This document shows positions 45,741 through 57,378 of a stretch of 64,000 nt of DNA, piece by piece (positions within the stretch are counted from its first letter, which is position 1; every line of letters starts with the position of its first letter). The translations under genes were made by a program, and so were the position numbers. Origin of the DNA: Pseudoips prasinana (Eukaryota; Arthropoda; Insecta; Lepidoptera; Nolidae); assembly GCA_951640165.1 (NCBI GenBank), contig OX621244.1:14960001-15024000 (forward strand), read 5' to 3'. Under the pieces are notes generated by a model that was not told where the DNA came from, ran no database searches, and saw only the letters and a program-made list of their open reading frames with translations.

Positions 45741-47584
45741 TAAAATATTGATCATTAGTAGTTAAACTTTCTCAATTATAGCCTATATGTTATTCGGATA
45801 TATAAGCTATATTATCACAATACGTCATCAAAATCCGTTCGGTAGATTTTGCGTGAAAAAGTAAGAAACATCCTAGATCCATACATCTACATTATTGTCC
45901 TAATTGTAAGTAAAAGTACCATTGCAACCTTTTTTTAAATGATTGTACAAGTCAACTCATTAAAATGCTAAGTTCTACCTAATCTCTAACCAATCCTGTA
46001 ACGGTAAAACGGTTTAAATAGAAAACAAAGGGTGAATAGTAATATTCACCCTTGGTTTTTCCCATTTCGCCACGTTTTACGGTATATCATAATTATGACA
46101 AATCAAAAATAAACTCCAAAACAACAGTATCATTCTTAATAAGTCAGAAGATAAAAAACTTAAACAAACACTAGGTATAACAAGACGCACAAAAAACCAC
46201 CATAATGAACTTTGTCAAGGTCGATATATTTTAATCGACAAATTGCTTCAACTTTTTTTTTATTATATAACCAAGCCATTTCCTACATCCGTTGACAGGA
46301 TTCTGACCCCAATTACTTGTACTATTGTGGTCAAATTGGCGTGAGTGAATGATGTCTTGAAGAGGGCAGATGATAGGCTTGTTACCGCTTTCCAAAAACA
46401 AGACCCGAACCCTTCGGGCGGAATTGATAATTTACTCGTTCGAAGGGCTATCATTAAGCTTGTTGGGTATAGAATGATTGCTGGTTGCCTACATACGTTT
46501 ACTGAGCAGACGGCGGCGGGCTGAGAAGAACAAACAACGTTTCGGGTCGTTAGGAACATAATTATAACGAGGGGTTATTATGACGTAACAACAAATTCCA
46601 AATTTAAATTGTACGATGATCTTTTGCAGGTGAATTTTGTTCTTTCCGGGAACGGAACGACGTAAAATATTGATCATTAGTAGTTAAACTTTCTCAATTA
46701 TAGCCTATATGTTATTCGGATATATAAGCTATATTATCACAATACGTCATCAAAATCCGTTCGGTAGATTTTGCGTGAAAAAGTAAGAAACATCCTAGAT
46801 CCATACATCTACATTATTGTCCTAATTGTAAGTAAAAGTACCATTGCAACCTTTTTTTAAATGATTGTACAAGTCAACTCATTAAAATGCTAAGTTCTAC
46901 CTAATCTCTAACCAATCCTGTAACGGTAAAACGGTTTAAATAGAAAACAAAGGGTGAATAGTAATATTCACCCTTGGTTTTTCCCATTTCGCCACGTTTT
47001 ACGGTATATCATAATTATGACAAATCAAAAATAAACTCCAAAACAACAGTATCATTCTTAATAAGTCAGAAGATAAAAAACTTAAACAAACACTAGGTAT
47101 AACAAGACGCACAAAAAACCACCATAATGAACTTTGTCAAGGTCGATATATTTTAATCGACAAATTGCTTCAACTTTTTTTTTATTATATAACCAAGCCA
47201 TTTCCTACATCCGTTGACAGGATTCTGACCCCAATTACTTGTACTATTGTGGTCAAATTGGCGTGAGTGAATGATGTCTTGAAGAGGGCAGATGATAGGC
47301 TTGTTACCGCTTTCCAAAAACAAGACCCGAACCCTTCGGGCGGAATTGATAATTTACTCGTTCGAAGGGCTATCATTAAGCTTGTTGGGTATAGAATGAT
47401 TGCTGGTTGCCTACATACGTTTACTGAGCAGACGGCGGCGGGCTGAGAAGAACAAACAACGTTTCGGGTCGTTAGGAACATAATTATAACGAGGGGTTAT
47501 TATGACGTAACAACAAATTCCAAATTTAAATTGTACGATGATCTTTTGCAGGTGAATTTTGTTCTTTCCGGGAACGGAACGACG
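45741..47584. repeat. 922-bp head-to-tail tandem duplication
   Basis: Unit 1 is 45741-46662 and unit 2 is 46663-47584. Every stretch compared is identical, including a 98-codon minus frame repeated exactly 922 bp apart. TAAAA stands at all three junctions (45741, 46663, 47585), a 5-bp microhomology. The unit includes a Lep1-like Helitron body (minus) and a stretch with protein-like composition on the plus strand. Alternatives are a very recent duplication or an assembly artefact. Confidence 0.93.
45775..45915 (-). mobile_element. Helitron-like body inside duplication unit 1
   Basis: 'gttattcggatatataagct' and 'catcaaaatccgttcggtag' match the interior of 39471-39677. The same segment recurs at 46697-46837. 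Confidence 0.6.
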
Positions 47585-47589
47585 TAAAA

Positions 47590-47964
47590 ACTTGAAAACG
47601 GTGACATGAAAATTAGCGATGGGTTTTTGTTTTTGTACGTACATATGTCCCTAACTATGTAAGTTAGAGACGTAGTAACTAATTTTCCATTGTTTTTTTT
47701 AACATAATGTGTACAGTTAATCTAGTGAGCTTCCACTGCTTCACCGGACTATAAAGGTAGTGGAGGCTAAAACCGTGTAGCAAGTAAGACTACAAACCAG
47801 GTATACCACGCAAGAGGACACCCTCGGATCAGAGAGGTAACTGATCTAGAAATGCATGCGAGGGTTAGATTTTAGTGACGTTTTGTGCAACTTTTGGGTG
47901 AACCGATTGAGGTACCGAGGGGCTATTGCATTGATACGAATTCAAACAAGGTCATAGAATGTAC
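47590..47964. other. Spacer, nothing recognised
   Basis: No feature is supported here. Confidence 0.45.
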
Positions 47965-48115
47965 TGTCGATCATTTTTTTATTTTAAAACTAACGCCCGC
48001 ACGAGGGAATCTAATCCCTGTGCCTGGGTTACACAAATAGTTGTCCAGCGCAGGACTCGAACCCGCTACACAATGCGTCAAGGAGACTGTCTTAGCCGCT
48101 ACGCCACACGTCCAG
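47965..48115 (-). mobile_element. SINE family B
   Basis: Minus strand: head 'acgtgtggcgtagcggctaa', B box GGTTCGAGTCC, body 'caactatttgtgtaacc', then the GC-rich end with 'agggattagattccct'. Confidence 0.78.
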
Positions 48116-48639
48116 TTGAATTGAATACGATGTACAGGATTCTGTATAGTATCACGGGAGCTTCTAATAACTTTAACTGGGACTTGATTTGTCGTGAAAG
48201 GAAATTATCGGTAGTAAATCAATTTGGCTTCATACTGTGCCATTTACCTACATCACTATTTTAATTTAGTGTAGTGGTTACATTTATGCCGTATTTCAGC
48301 CGCAATTAGGTAAATTTGTTCGTGTTTACGCCCTAGTTAGCGACTAGGCGTTAAATTTAGCATTAATAACCATGTTTGATATAAGGATTTTTATTTTATT
48401 ATTTATGTTAAGTGCTACCCGCTTCCGAACTTGTGTTTGTTCAATGTACTCGTATATAAATACCGCACATGTTTTCCGGTGTCATGGGGACGGTGGTTAA
48501 TATTTCAGCAACTTGTTATTTACTTACGTTTTAAGTTGTCAGTTTTTTTAAAGCCAACAATATTTTTGTTTTAAGCTCCAACAGGGAAGAGAGGTGTTAC
48601 ATAGCTTGTTTAAGGTATCTGTCTCTATGTCTCTAATAG
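48116..48639. other. Spacer, nothing recognised
   Basis: No feature is supported here. Confidence 0.5.
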
Positions 48640-48905
48640 CCATGTTGGCGTGGTTAGTAAATGCTTGCCTTTCACGCCGCAGGTCGGGGTTTCGATTCCC
48701 AACCAGGACAGATATTTGTGTGCATGAACATGTCTGTTTGTCCTGAGTCTGGGTGTTATTATGTCTAGTAGTATGTATTTACGAAATAAAAGTAGTAGTA
48801 TGTACATATATCTATCAGTTATCTTGATTCCATAGTACAAACTCTGCATAATTTGGGATCACATGATCGTGCGTGAATAATGGCCCAGGATTTTATTATT
48901 ATGTA
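48640..48905 (+). mobile_element. SINE family A
   Basis: Head 'gttggcgtggttagtaaatg', B-box-like 'gggtttcgattcccaa', then body and tail as at 9575. Confidence 0.87.
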
Positions 48906-49015
48906 CCCATACAGGTCTGTTTGAGTGGACTTCATTTTTATTGTTTGGTATACTAACTGTAACTTAAAGATATAGAAAGAACGCTGTTTTTGAAGATAGG
49001 AGACCGGCAAAATAA

Positions 49016-49140
49016 ACGGCACGTTAAGATGTCGGTTCGGGTTATTGTCGTTATACAACAGTTGTCGAGTCTTGTCAGACGCCCTTACGGTGGCTTGAAA
49101 AACTCTGACACCAGAGAAATCACCACCCACATGATGAAAG
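49016..49140 (+). mobile_element. 5S-derived SINE, 3' half
   Basis: It holds 'ggcacgttaagatgtcggtt', 'gttattgtcgttatacaaca' and 'ggtggcttgaaaaactctga' from the non-5S body. The 5S-like head is missing. Confidence 0.75.
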
Positions 49141-49266
49141 AAAAAATCGAATTCCTTAAATTGTTCTACGTCTAAAGTAGGCACGGAACGATGCAAGTTC
49201 GATTAGTATTTCACCGACTTTTTAATATTGCCTCATATCATTTAAAATACCTAAAGATGTTATAAG

Positions 49267-49547
49267 TTAACCTCTGCGCCAAGGCATTGTATGACTCTAC
49301 TCTAACGGTAGCGAGTTTAAATGATGTCGACGGTTTGATTTCCGGGTGTGGCTAGAAAATTTATTGGAGGTTAAGAGAGAGGAAGGAAGGAGAGAGAAAG
49401 GTGATCCTGCTTACTACTTACTTACAATTTTCGTGCCAGATAACCTGTAATAAAGTTTCTAGCCATACCCGGAAATCAAACCCTCGACATCATTTAAACT
49501 CGCTACCGTTAGAGTAGAGTCATAGAATAGCGTGGCGCAGAGGTTAA
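49267..49547. repeat. 106-bp inverted repeat made from SINE sequence
   Basis: Arms 49267-49372 and 49442-49547 are about 91% complementary (nine mismatches seen) around a 69-nt spacer. Both arms hold a tRNA-like SINE head ('taacggtagcgagttt', 'ggtttgatttccgg') and stop at the same TTAACCTCTGCGCC, which is the start of a family B head. Confidence 0.92.
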
Positions 49548-49700
49548 CGCGGTCACCTAGCTAACCGCAAATTTCCCGCACAGGGCAACAATTTGTGTGA
49601 TACATAATTTGTTATTCCAAGTCAAGATGTGTCCGTTAATTACCTATTTGTAAGGGTCCTTCGACCCTGAGATTTAATCCTTAGTGCGAACGTAGTCTCA
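49533..49700 (+). mobile_element. SINE family B, B box region altered
   Basis: 'gtggcgcagaggttaacgcg' opens a family B head, followed by 'caatttgtgtgatacataat' and 'gatgtgtccgttaat'. The B-box region is shortened. Confidence 0.7.
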
Positions 49701-49918
49701 AAAAACACGACTTATTCTTAGCATTCTATCCAGAAACCGGGTCCATCGCGTGGTTGAGGAGGGAACACTCGACGGAGTCTGAAACTGGGACTCAGATATA
49801 CATGTATAGGTTTAAGGGATGTGGTGTATCAACGCTCACCTTCTACATATGTCTCTCAGCGTTCCCCCGTCTTCCTAGCTTAAAATATATTAATCGATAA
49901 GTGGTAATTTATTAACAA

Positions 49919-50085
49919 ACTACTGCGGCCCGTGGTGTTAAATTTTATAAATTTTCTTTGCTTTAAACCTCACGGAGCCCGAGACCTTTCCAACGAATGC
50001 AAAACCGTGGAAATCGGTTCGTGCGTTCTGGAGTTATAGCGTCAGGAAGGAAAACCCGACTTATTTTTATATAGTATAGTTGATA
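49919..50085 (-). mobile_element. Helitron-like fragment
   Basis: On the minus strand 'atataaaaataagtcgggtt' opens it, then 'tccagaacgcacgaaccgat' and 'ggtctcgggctccgtgagg', and a worn 'cagtagt' end. The wording is typical of insect Helitron-type repeats. Confidence 0.6.
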
Positions 50086-51423
50086 TTATGACAATAACGC
50101 CAGCAAGTTTAATCATTTCATACATATATGTTGACATTATAATAACATTTTGCATTATTTTCGCAACAATCAAAATATTAGGTATTAATAAATGGCTAAC
50201 CGAAATAACAATGGCTGCAGCACGTAATACCTGATTACATCGTTAACAAGTATAATAACTGTAATTTAAAATGTAACCACATTTCTATTCGTAGAAAACC
50301 ATTCTACCTTATTTTCTTTGTAAATGTGGTCGACATTTTTTGCTTGGGTTTCACGTTAAGCTCAGTTATGCGATTGTGACAAAATGTTATACGTATAAGA
50401 AGTGTTCAAAAGTGCAATACGTTGTTTATGGCGGAAAGATCAGAATTTAGGTATTTAGGGGTGTTTTTCGGAGTGAGGGCGTTATTCTATTGTTATAAAA
50501 TTGGTCTTCATGTGTACGGCTACATTAGTACCGCCTTATTTCAGGTTCTGTTCGATAGCCAGGTTTGCAGCACATCGTAATTATACGTATTACATCGTAA
50601 CAAGTATAATTGCTTTAAATCAAAATGTAACCACATTTTTATAGGTAAGTAGAACCAAAATAAACATTCTACCTTATTTCATCTCTGGAATCCTTGGGAT
50701 TCTTGGTGTCTATTGGTGGATATCTCTTGCGACGTATTATTCTGTGGCCACCTTGAGATTGTATTACTATGCACATAATTGAGAAGACTTTGATTTAGTT
50801 CAAATGACATTTGGTGAGGCATTGGCTGTCGATATGGATGAAGAATATTTAGTTACAAACAACATGGTTTTCGTCTATTTCCAATCTTCTCCACATAGGT
50901 TTACACAATTATTTTTATTTATAAGATAGATTTTTCCTTGATAGTTTAGTGCAGTTTTGTAAATTTAAAGATGTTTTACTACCGAATTTTTCACATACAA
51001 TCACAGTTACTAATTACGAAATTTTACAACTACTGATCACCCTCTCAGAGTTCTTAATTAAGTAATAACAATTTTATATTAATTAAAATAATATGGGCCG
51101 GTCGGTACCGAATGTAGTCTCTGGTGGAAAACTGTTAATGAACTTATGAACTTCTCCTATGGTTTAGATATAAGTATTTTTAACAATATTTGTAATCTAC
51201 TCATTAATATATCATGGAGTTACTGACTGGAGGAAAAATATATTTAGTTTAGTTTAATAAGAAAAAAAGTTTGAATAAAAAGGTCTCATGACTACATTTT
51301 TAACTCCTATAAATAGTTAAGATACCCTTTCGAAGTGATTTTAGTTAAAATAATATGCTATAGAATGCTTAAACGTAGTTCAACTATTGGACCATCTGAA
51401 CTGTAAGGAACCAATTTCTCAGA
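50086..51423. other. 1.3 kb AT-rich spacer, nothing recognised
   Basis: No gene, RNA or repeat is supported. Confidence 0.5.
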
Positions 51424-51488
51424 ACTCGTAGTGGCCTAGAAAATATCTTACCTATCAATAGGTAAAATATTTCTAGACCACTACGAGT
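51424..51488. repeat. 31-bp hairpin with a 2-nt loop
   Basis: ACTCGTAGTGG...CCTAT (51424-51455) is followed almost directly by its reverse complement (51458-51488), with two or three mismatches or indels. Confidence 0.92.
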
Positions 51489-52849
51489 AAACATAAAGTT
51501 CTTAGTTTTATTGCTTCTTAAATGGAATGCACAAGTTCACGAGAAGGGCCGTTCGGCAACATTGGAGTGGACAGGTAAAGCGGCGGGAGATCTTGAGGTA
51601 AATTACAAATAGTTTGAAGCAGTTTGGCCTACATATCATTTCAAACAAAATACTTTACTCAAAGAACAACTATGATAACTTAATTTTTTGTGTGTGAGAA
51701 ATGCAAGGTAATGTCTGGAATGAGGATGGGTCAGCAAAGCGTGAGTAATGTCGCCATACTCAGGGCCGTAAAATAATAATTATTAAACACTTCAATTATT
51801 AATAATTTTACAATTGTATAAATATTTTATACAGAGTCAGTAGCGGTCCCTGTATAAGTGTATGTACTACACTATTTTACAGACAATGACAACTTGCCCT
51901 AAGATTTATTAACACATACACAGAATCAGAAAATATTGTATGTGTGGGTGTGAGTGTATTAGAAAATTTTGTTTTGAAATAATTTTGTTTATGTTTACAT
52001 ATTCACACATGCTAATGTTATTGCACAATATTTATCTATGTAGGTATGATAATTAGAACTCGCTAACAACTAGACTTTCTGTTATCTCATTAGATTCTAA
52101 AGCGTGTTGTTATCATAGACTACGTAGCCATTGACTATCAGACGGGCCATACTTATATCAGTTTACTAGGTCTTGTAGAAGTAAAAATAAACGGACACAT
52201 ATTATAGAAGATTCATAGAAACTGCTATATCCTTACAAATAAAAAAAAATAGTGCAATATTAATCTCTACCAAAGATAGATACGTACAATACATTTCCTG
52301 TAAAAGATCAACAATGAAACTTTTTGCAATACATGGATTGCTTATCAGAGTCTTTTATAACCTCTAATCGTCATCCGTCATTTGTGGTCATATCATTTAA
52401 TTCTTCCGGCCACACACAATCCAATTTTGTACTTTATCCAAATGCAACAAAGATAGATTTTAAATGTTTGCTTTTACAACAAATTCGATTCATGTTTCGT
52501 TCGCGATGTATGACACAATTGTCATAAGCGCCAGTTTCCTGTAAAGTGATACGCAGTTCGGCCCTGTTTGGTTCTAGACGTATCGAGTTGCTTAGAGGGT
52601 TGTCACGTTGTAGTGGTTAAAGTTCGTTCGACAGTAAACAGAGCGATCTTTGTATACCTACAGTATCATTGGAACGTTGAAAAATCATTCCTTTGTCAGA
52701 CTATGGTCAATATAATTATAATAATATTTTCTAACGTATATATATTCGACTATACAATAGTATTTTTCTTTATTCGAGTAACCAAGATTCAACAAGATTG
52801 TTGGTAAAACTTACGACTATGTTTGTGAATACATATATATAACTTAAGT
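51489..52849. other. 1.4 kb spacer, nothing recognised
   Basis: The frames at 52324-52527 and 52568-52807 have no motif and are probably chance. Confidence 0.45.
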
Positions 52850-53030
52850 TTAATAATTGCACTCGTCGAAATCAATGTAACTAATTCTTGTTTGTTTAAA
52901 TTTGTATATGTAACAATTTGCATGCCTTAGTTTTTAGGTAGAATACAGCGTTCAAATAAGTTTAATGTGTACATCCTCTGTAATACCTGTATTGAGCAAA
53001 TAAAATTGAATTGAATTGAACTGAAGTCAT
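52850..53030 (+). mobile_element. CR1-like LINE 3' end with (TTGAA)n tail
   Basis: 'acctgtattgagcaaataaa' runs into TTGAA repeats (53007-53025). CR1-group LINEs end in short tandem repeats rather than poly(A). No coding part remains. Confidence 0.55.
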
Positions 53031-53175
53031 GTCATTATAATAGTCAAGATCTAAATATATTCTTTTTCATGCTGTTCTATGTAAATATTATTGTAATTCA
53101 TCACGAAGAACTATTTAGGTTATGTATGACAGACACAATATTACACATCATCATCATCTGTTGCCTAAAATAATA

Positions 53176-53489
53176 TCAGCAACAATATAATAAAATCGTA
53201 GGAAAGTCAAAACTGTACAGTGATTATTTTTTTAAAAGGATACTTGAGGCGTGTTCTACAATCGATATCGAAGCCAAAAATATAGTTTTTAGAATTTTTG
53301 TCTGTTTGTCTGTATGTATGTCCGGGCTAAATTCAAAAGTAATGCATGGATTTACTTCAAATTTTGCATGAATATTACTAAGAGGTCGGGTCAACATATA
53401 AGCTACATATTATCACGCTATCACCTACGGGGGAGGAGCCGTGATCATTTATAAAGTTTAACGCGGGTAAAACCGCGGGGCACAGCTAG
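53176..53489 (+). mobile_element. Helitron-like nonautonomous element
   Basis: It is the same subfamily as 40445-40765: 'ataataaaatcgtaggaaag', 'catcacctacggggga' in close form, and a perfect 3' end 'gcgggtaaaaccgcgggg', 'cacagCTAG', T. The 5' end is slightly worn. Confidence 0.85.
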
Positions 53490-53534
53490 TGAGCAATAAG
53501 AATACGCGCTATAATACGGTGACCCCATTCTTTT

Positions 53535-53745
53535 CAAAAGCTAGTTGTTCTTACTGGTCTGTTAGTGATCGCTGACGTTAAGCACGCGGTCAGTCCTAGG
53601 ATGTGGGACCCCCAAAGTGGTTATTTCTGAGCGTCTGCGTGCTGGTACAGATCAGTTAAGCCGTCGGTTCTAGTTTCAGAAAAGTCATGACAGTCTTACT
53701 GTCCGGCTTGAACAACTATAATACCAAGGCTTATAAAAGGACTTA
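53535..53745 (+). mobile_element. 5S-derived SINE, diverged
   Basis: 'tactggtctgttagtgatcg', 'gacgttaagc', 'acgcggtcagt', then 'ctgagcgtctgcgtgct' and 'gtccggcttgaacaactata' keep the family order. Confidence 0.8.
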
Positions 53746-53764
53746 CTTTGTTATCATATGGTGG

Positions 53765-53995
53765 TGGTATAATAATAATAATGTCCTCCCGACTAAATTT
53801 CGGCCATGGCGCCCAGTCCCAATGGACACTAGTCACTTGCGCAGGACATATTATAGTGCACAAGTGTGTGCGCAAACACAGAAATTTATATTTACGGAAA
53901 AATACAAAAGTCACTTTTTGGCCCCACCCGGGATTTGAACCCAGGACCTCATTATCTGCGGTTGAACACGCTACCGCTAGACCAACGAGGCAGTC
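53765..53995 (-). mobile_element. SINE family C with well-kept tRNA-like head
   Basis: The minus strand begins 'gcctcgttggtctagcggta' with B box GGTTCAAATCC, then 'gtgactttt', 'gcacactt', 'cactataatatgtcctgcgc' and the end 'gggaggacattattattatt'. The acceptor arm does not pair properly and a SINE body follows directly, so it is not a tRNA gene. Confidence 0.82.
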
Positions 53996-54928
53996 CCATA
54001 TGACAAGTAAGAAAGTCGTTTTATAAGCAGTATGAGCATCAACACATACGTAAAATATATCTTAGACTCAAAGACTGCATCAAATTTGGTCGAACAAATA
54101 ACAAGTATCGACAGTTTCATAAGCACAAAGGTATTCAGACACAAAGCCTTCGCAATATTATATTATTTTGTATTGTACCAATTGTCAATCGCAACAACTT
54201 GGCCTGTTAGTGTCGCACTTGTATTGTACGATTTCTGGACCGAACATAGTAACTACAAATCTCTATTTCAATACACTTAATGAAACAGCAAACGAATTTA
54301 AACCTTATAGCCTCTAAATAAGAATCATAAACTTTTAGTCAAGTGTAGGTAATTTCGTTCAAAAGTTTGTTGCTGAACTAAAGCTAGCGCGGTCGGAAGT
54401 GGTCATTAAATTATGTATTTGGTGTATTGCAGCTGTTTGTAAGTTTGCTGTTTTTTGCTTATATATGAGGAAGTTAGAGAATGATTTATTAGCGAGGGAC
54501 TTGGGACTCTCTTAACAGCTTAGTAGTGAGTTTCTTCACTCATACATTATTTTCGAAGGTTAAGTGAATTAAGGCGCTCTTTTTTTAAAAAAACTTAAAT
54601 TCCATAATATTCTTACAAAACACATGAATCGTATTTGCTTTTATAATCAAATATACTTATTATCTCCCCATATGTAAAAGTATAAACATTAAAGTATAGC
54701 TAATAATATTTTCAGAAAAAGCAAACAGTGCTGGCGAGTCGTTAAAATTTGTTGTGTAATAAATAGAAGTCTTTTAACTAATTTCAACTGTAACTCAAAT
54801 TACTAAAACTGCGCACTATTTTTTATTTATTTCATTAACCAACAATAAGTTACACGAATACTGTTATTCGCTTACGCTGAGAACAGGCTTGCTTAAGTGT
54901 AACAATCACTTACTGGTTTATCCTTTAC
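53996..54928. other. Spacer, nothing recognised
   Basis: The 82-codon frame at 54032-54280 shows no family motif. Confidence 0.45.
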
Positions 54929-55059
54929 TGCGTATTATCCTTTATTATAATAATGTTTTGATTTTTTTTTCTGTTTTTTAAATTTGAACATAGCACAATG
55001 TTCTAATTTAGAAAACAGAAAAAAAATCTAAACATTATTATAATAAAGGATAATACGCA
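54929..55059. repeat. 62-bp near-perfect hairpin, 6-nt loop
   Basis: Arms 54929-54991 and 54998-55059 pair almost throughout, from TGCGTATTATCCTTTATTAT to GAACAT, around loop AGCACA. No target duplication is obvious. Confidence 0.95.
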
Positions 55060-55534
55060 CGCCGTTATTAGGCGGCAGCATAATTTTTTCATTTAATTTT
55101 CCATCAAGACTTTTCTATGACCATATCCTTTTTCTTTTGTTACAGTATTAACTAGAACAATCTAGAAATATTACAAAAGCCACCAAAAATCTCTACTGGT
55201 ACTGGGGATCGAACACCGAAAGTGCCATTATAATTTGTAATTTTTTTATTGTACGCTTATAACACTGAAAACACTGTAAACAATGGGTAGCCTTATCGAG
55301 ATAAATATTTAAATGAAATTTAAGATCCAAAAATATTTTTTAAATTCCAATGGGCCTTAACAGTTATATCCTGGATGAGTGTTAGTTGTTAACCTTGAAA
55401 GTTACTCTACATTTAACTTATTTATCTTTTGATTCTTTCGTAAAATGCGTAACCTGATTTATCAAAAAAGTTCCAATTCGGCCACAATTCTAAGATAGAT
55501 GTATTAATTTTTATTGCTTTGTAGAAAAATAATA
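55060..55534. other. Spacer, nothing recognised
   Basis: A short 'ctggggatcgaacaccgaaa' at about 55204 looks like a worn minus-strand SINE B box. Nothing else is supported. Confidence 0.4.
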
Positions 55535-55709
55535 TCCTACTAATATTATAAATGCAAAAGTTTGTGAGTGTGTATGTTTGTTACTTATTCACGTCCAAAC
55601 GGCTGCAGCGATTTTAATAAAATTTGGTATGGAGTTAGCTGACACCCTGGATTAACACCTAGGCTATATTATAAAGTTTAATGCGGGTAAAACCGCGGGG
55701 CACAGCTAG
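55535..55709 (+). mobile_element. Lep1-like Helitron, complete 175-bp copy
   Basis: It starts TCCTACTAATATTATAAATG after an A and ends with a GCGGG..CCGC hairpin, 'ggggcacag' and CTAG before T. This is the A|TC...CTAG|T insertion pattern of Helitrons. The sequence matches the widespread lepidopteran Lep1 family as recalled. Confidence 0.92.
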
Positions 55710-55979
55710 TATATAATTAATAATAAATGTTTTTCAAGCTCACTATTTAATGTAGTAAAGTGTAGTAAAGTTGCATGTTACTGGAGGTAATTAAGTGTCA
55801 CTAGAAACTGTCTAGATACTAATTATGTTCTTCGGGAAAGCAATTTAACTAGTTTGACAGCTCTCATTCATACGATCTTTCAAAGGAAGTTTAAAATTTT
55901 TGATATAGTTAGTTTAGCCCGTGTTATGTTAGTATGAAAGTAATTTTGTATAAATAAATTATTTAAACAAATATATATG

Positions 55980-56205
55980 CTGTGTGGTGACGGCATAGAA
56001 TATCATCACCCCATCACATCCCATGGGGGGCGTAGAAATCGCCCGAGGGACTGCCTACCAGAGAACGGGCAGCACCGTTTTTCTGTGAACTATGACCATC
56101 AAACTGCGATCGCCAACCCGTCTGCCAAGCGTGGCGATTATGGCATATCCCCCATTCTTTGGGGAGGCTTTTGTCCAGCAGTGGACTTACTTTGGCTGAC
56201 ATGAT
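55980..56205 (+). mobile_element. RTE-tailed nonautonomous repeat
   Basis: 'gatcgccaacccgtctgcca' and 'ggcatatcccccattctttg' are followed by 'gggaggcttttgtccagcag', 'tggactt', 'ggctgacatgatgat', the end of RTE LINEs. The body resembles 40200-40385. Confidence 0.7.
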
Positions 56206-56336
56206 GATATATAAAGGTTACGTATTCTGACGCTGTATTTTGTTATTTGTCTGGAACCGCTCTGCTACGTACTTATTGAACTTTTCCGTCATCTTTATAC
56301 TTCTACGTTTCATATATTATGTCTTGTAGCACCACG

Positions 56337-56935
56337 TTGACTTAAGGTGGCTTGCAGTAGGAGTTGACTACTCGTAGTAGTTACCCAGTCAAATCTCACC
56401 CACTGCTTTACTTTCCCGCCAAAGTGATATTTCCTAGCAATACCGTTTACATTATCTGTGAACAATGATTATCTATATATTAGCACCTAGCCCTTGTAGT
56501 TGTAATAATTTCAATGTGTAACATTCGCTGAAACATAAGAAAATACTAACGTCTTAACGTGCGTAATATTAGTAATTTTAATAAACGTTCTAGTGATTTT
56601 CATCGATATCTTTCATTTAAAAACCTAGGTTCCTGAGTCGTAGGTGCTTTTCGTGGACAAGAATGTAAAAAATAAATTAAATGCACGAAGAATCCACCTA
56701 ACAAAAATATTGATCCGTGCCTTTCGTGGACTAGGCTAGGTGCCATTCGCGCTGGTGCAATTCGGATGGGTGCTCTTGGTGGACTACCTCCTTTGACTTA
56801 AGGTGGCTTGCAATAGGAATTGACTGCTCGTAGTAGTTACCCAGTCAAATCCTACCACCGTTTTGCTTGTCCGCCAAATTGATATTTCCCAGCCATACCG
56901 TTTACATTATCTGTGGACAATGAGCAATACAGATA
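56337..56935 (+). repeat. ~140-bp direct repeat pair, 457 bp apart
   Basis: 'acttaaggtggcttgca', 'ctcgtagtagttacccagtc' and 'ataccgtttacattatctgt' occur in 56337-56480 and again in 56794-56935 with moderate divergence. Between them 'ggtgc.tttcgtggac'-like 16-19-bp motifs recur. The origin is unknown. Confidence 0.8.
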
Positions 56936-57154
56936 TAGAGCAATAGCCGTCACGGCTCTCAATAACATTATCAGATCACGTAACACTTTTTCTTCTTTCT
57001 CGAGCAATGCGACTTTATCTATTTTTAACATCACGTTTAGTTAGTCTAGGCAGCTTTCACTTCTTCATGGAAGAATTCCTGATTTGGTAGTCATGATTAA
57101 CATTTCGGCAAAACTTAAGAAACCGGTGAAAAAAATTTTTTTTAAACAATTATA

Positions 57155-57215
57155 TCTCACGCCTATTTCCCAGAAAGGTAGGCAGAGACAATGGATTTCC
57201 ATGTGTCACGATCTT
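57155..57215 (-). repeat. Short dispersed repeat, copy 3
   Basis: The reverse complement of 'ctcacgcctatttcccagaa' and 'gacaatggatttccatgtgt' matches 11575 and 28438. Confidence 0.6.
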
Positions 57216-57378
57216 TGCACACCTCTTTTATCAAAGCAAAACACTAATGAAAGTAAAAAACATTTCATTTGCTTTAATCTATAAATTGCGATTTAACACT
57301 GTTTCTCTAATTATTTTGAATTTTCAGTCATTTTAATTTGGAATATTTTTAAACATAAGCTTTATCATAATTATATCA

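Noticed and set aside
46263..47481. Two identical 98-codon minus-strand genes
   Set aside because: They are one chance frame duplicated with the 922-bp unit; no start context, motif or family likeness is visible.
53925..53995. tRNA gene on the minus strand
   Set aside because: A and B boxes are good, but the acceptor stem does not pair properly and a SINE body follows at once. It is the head of a SINE.
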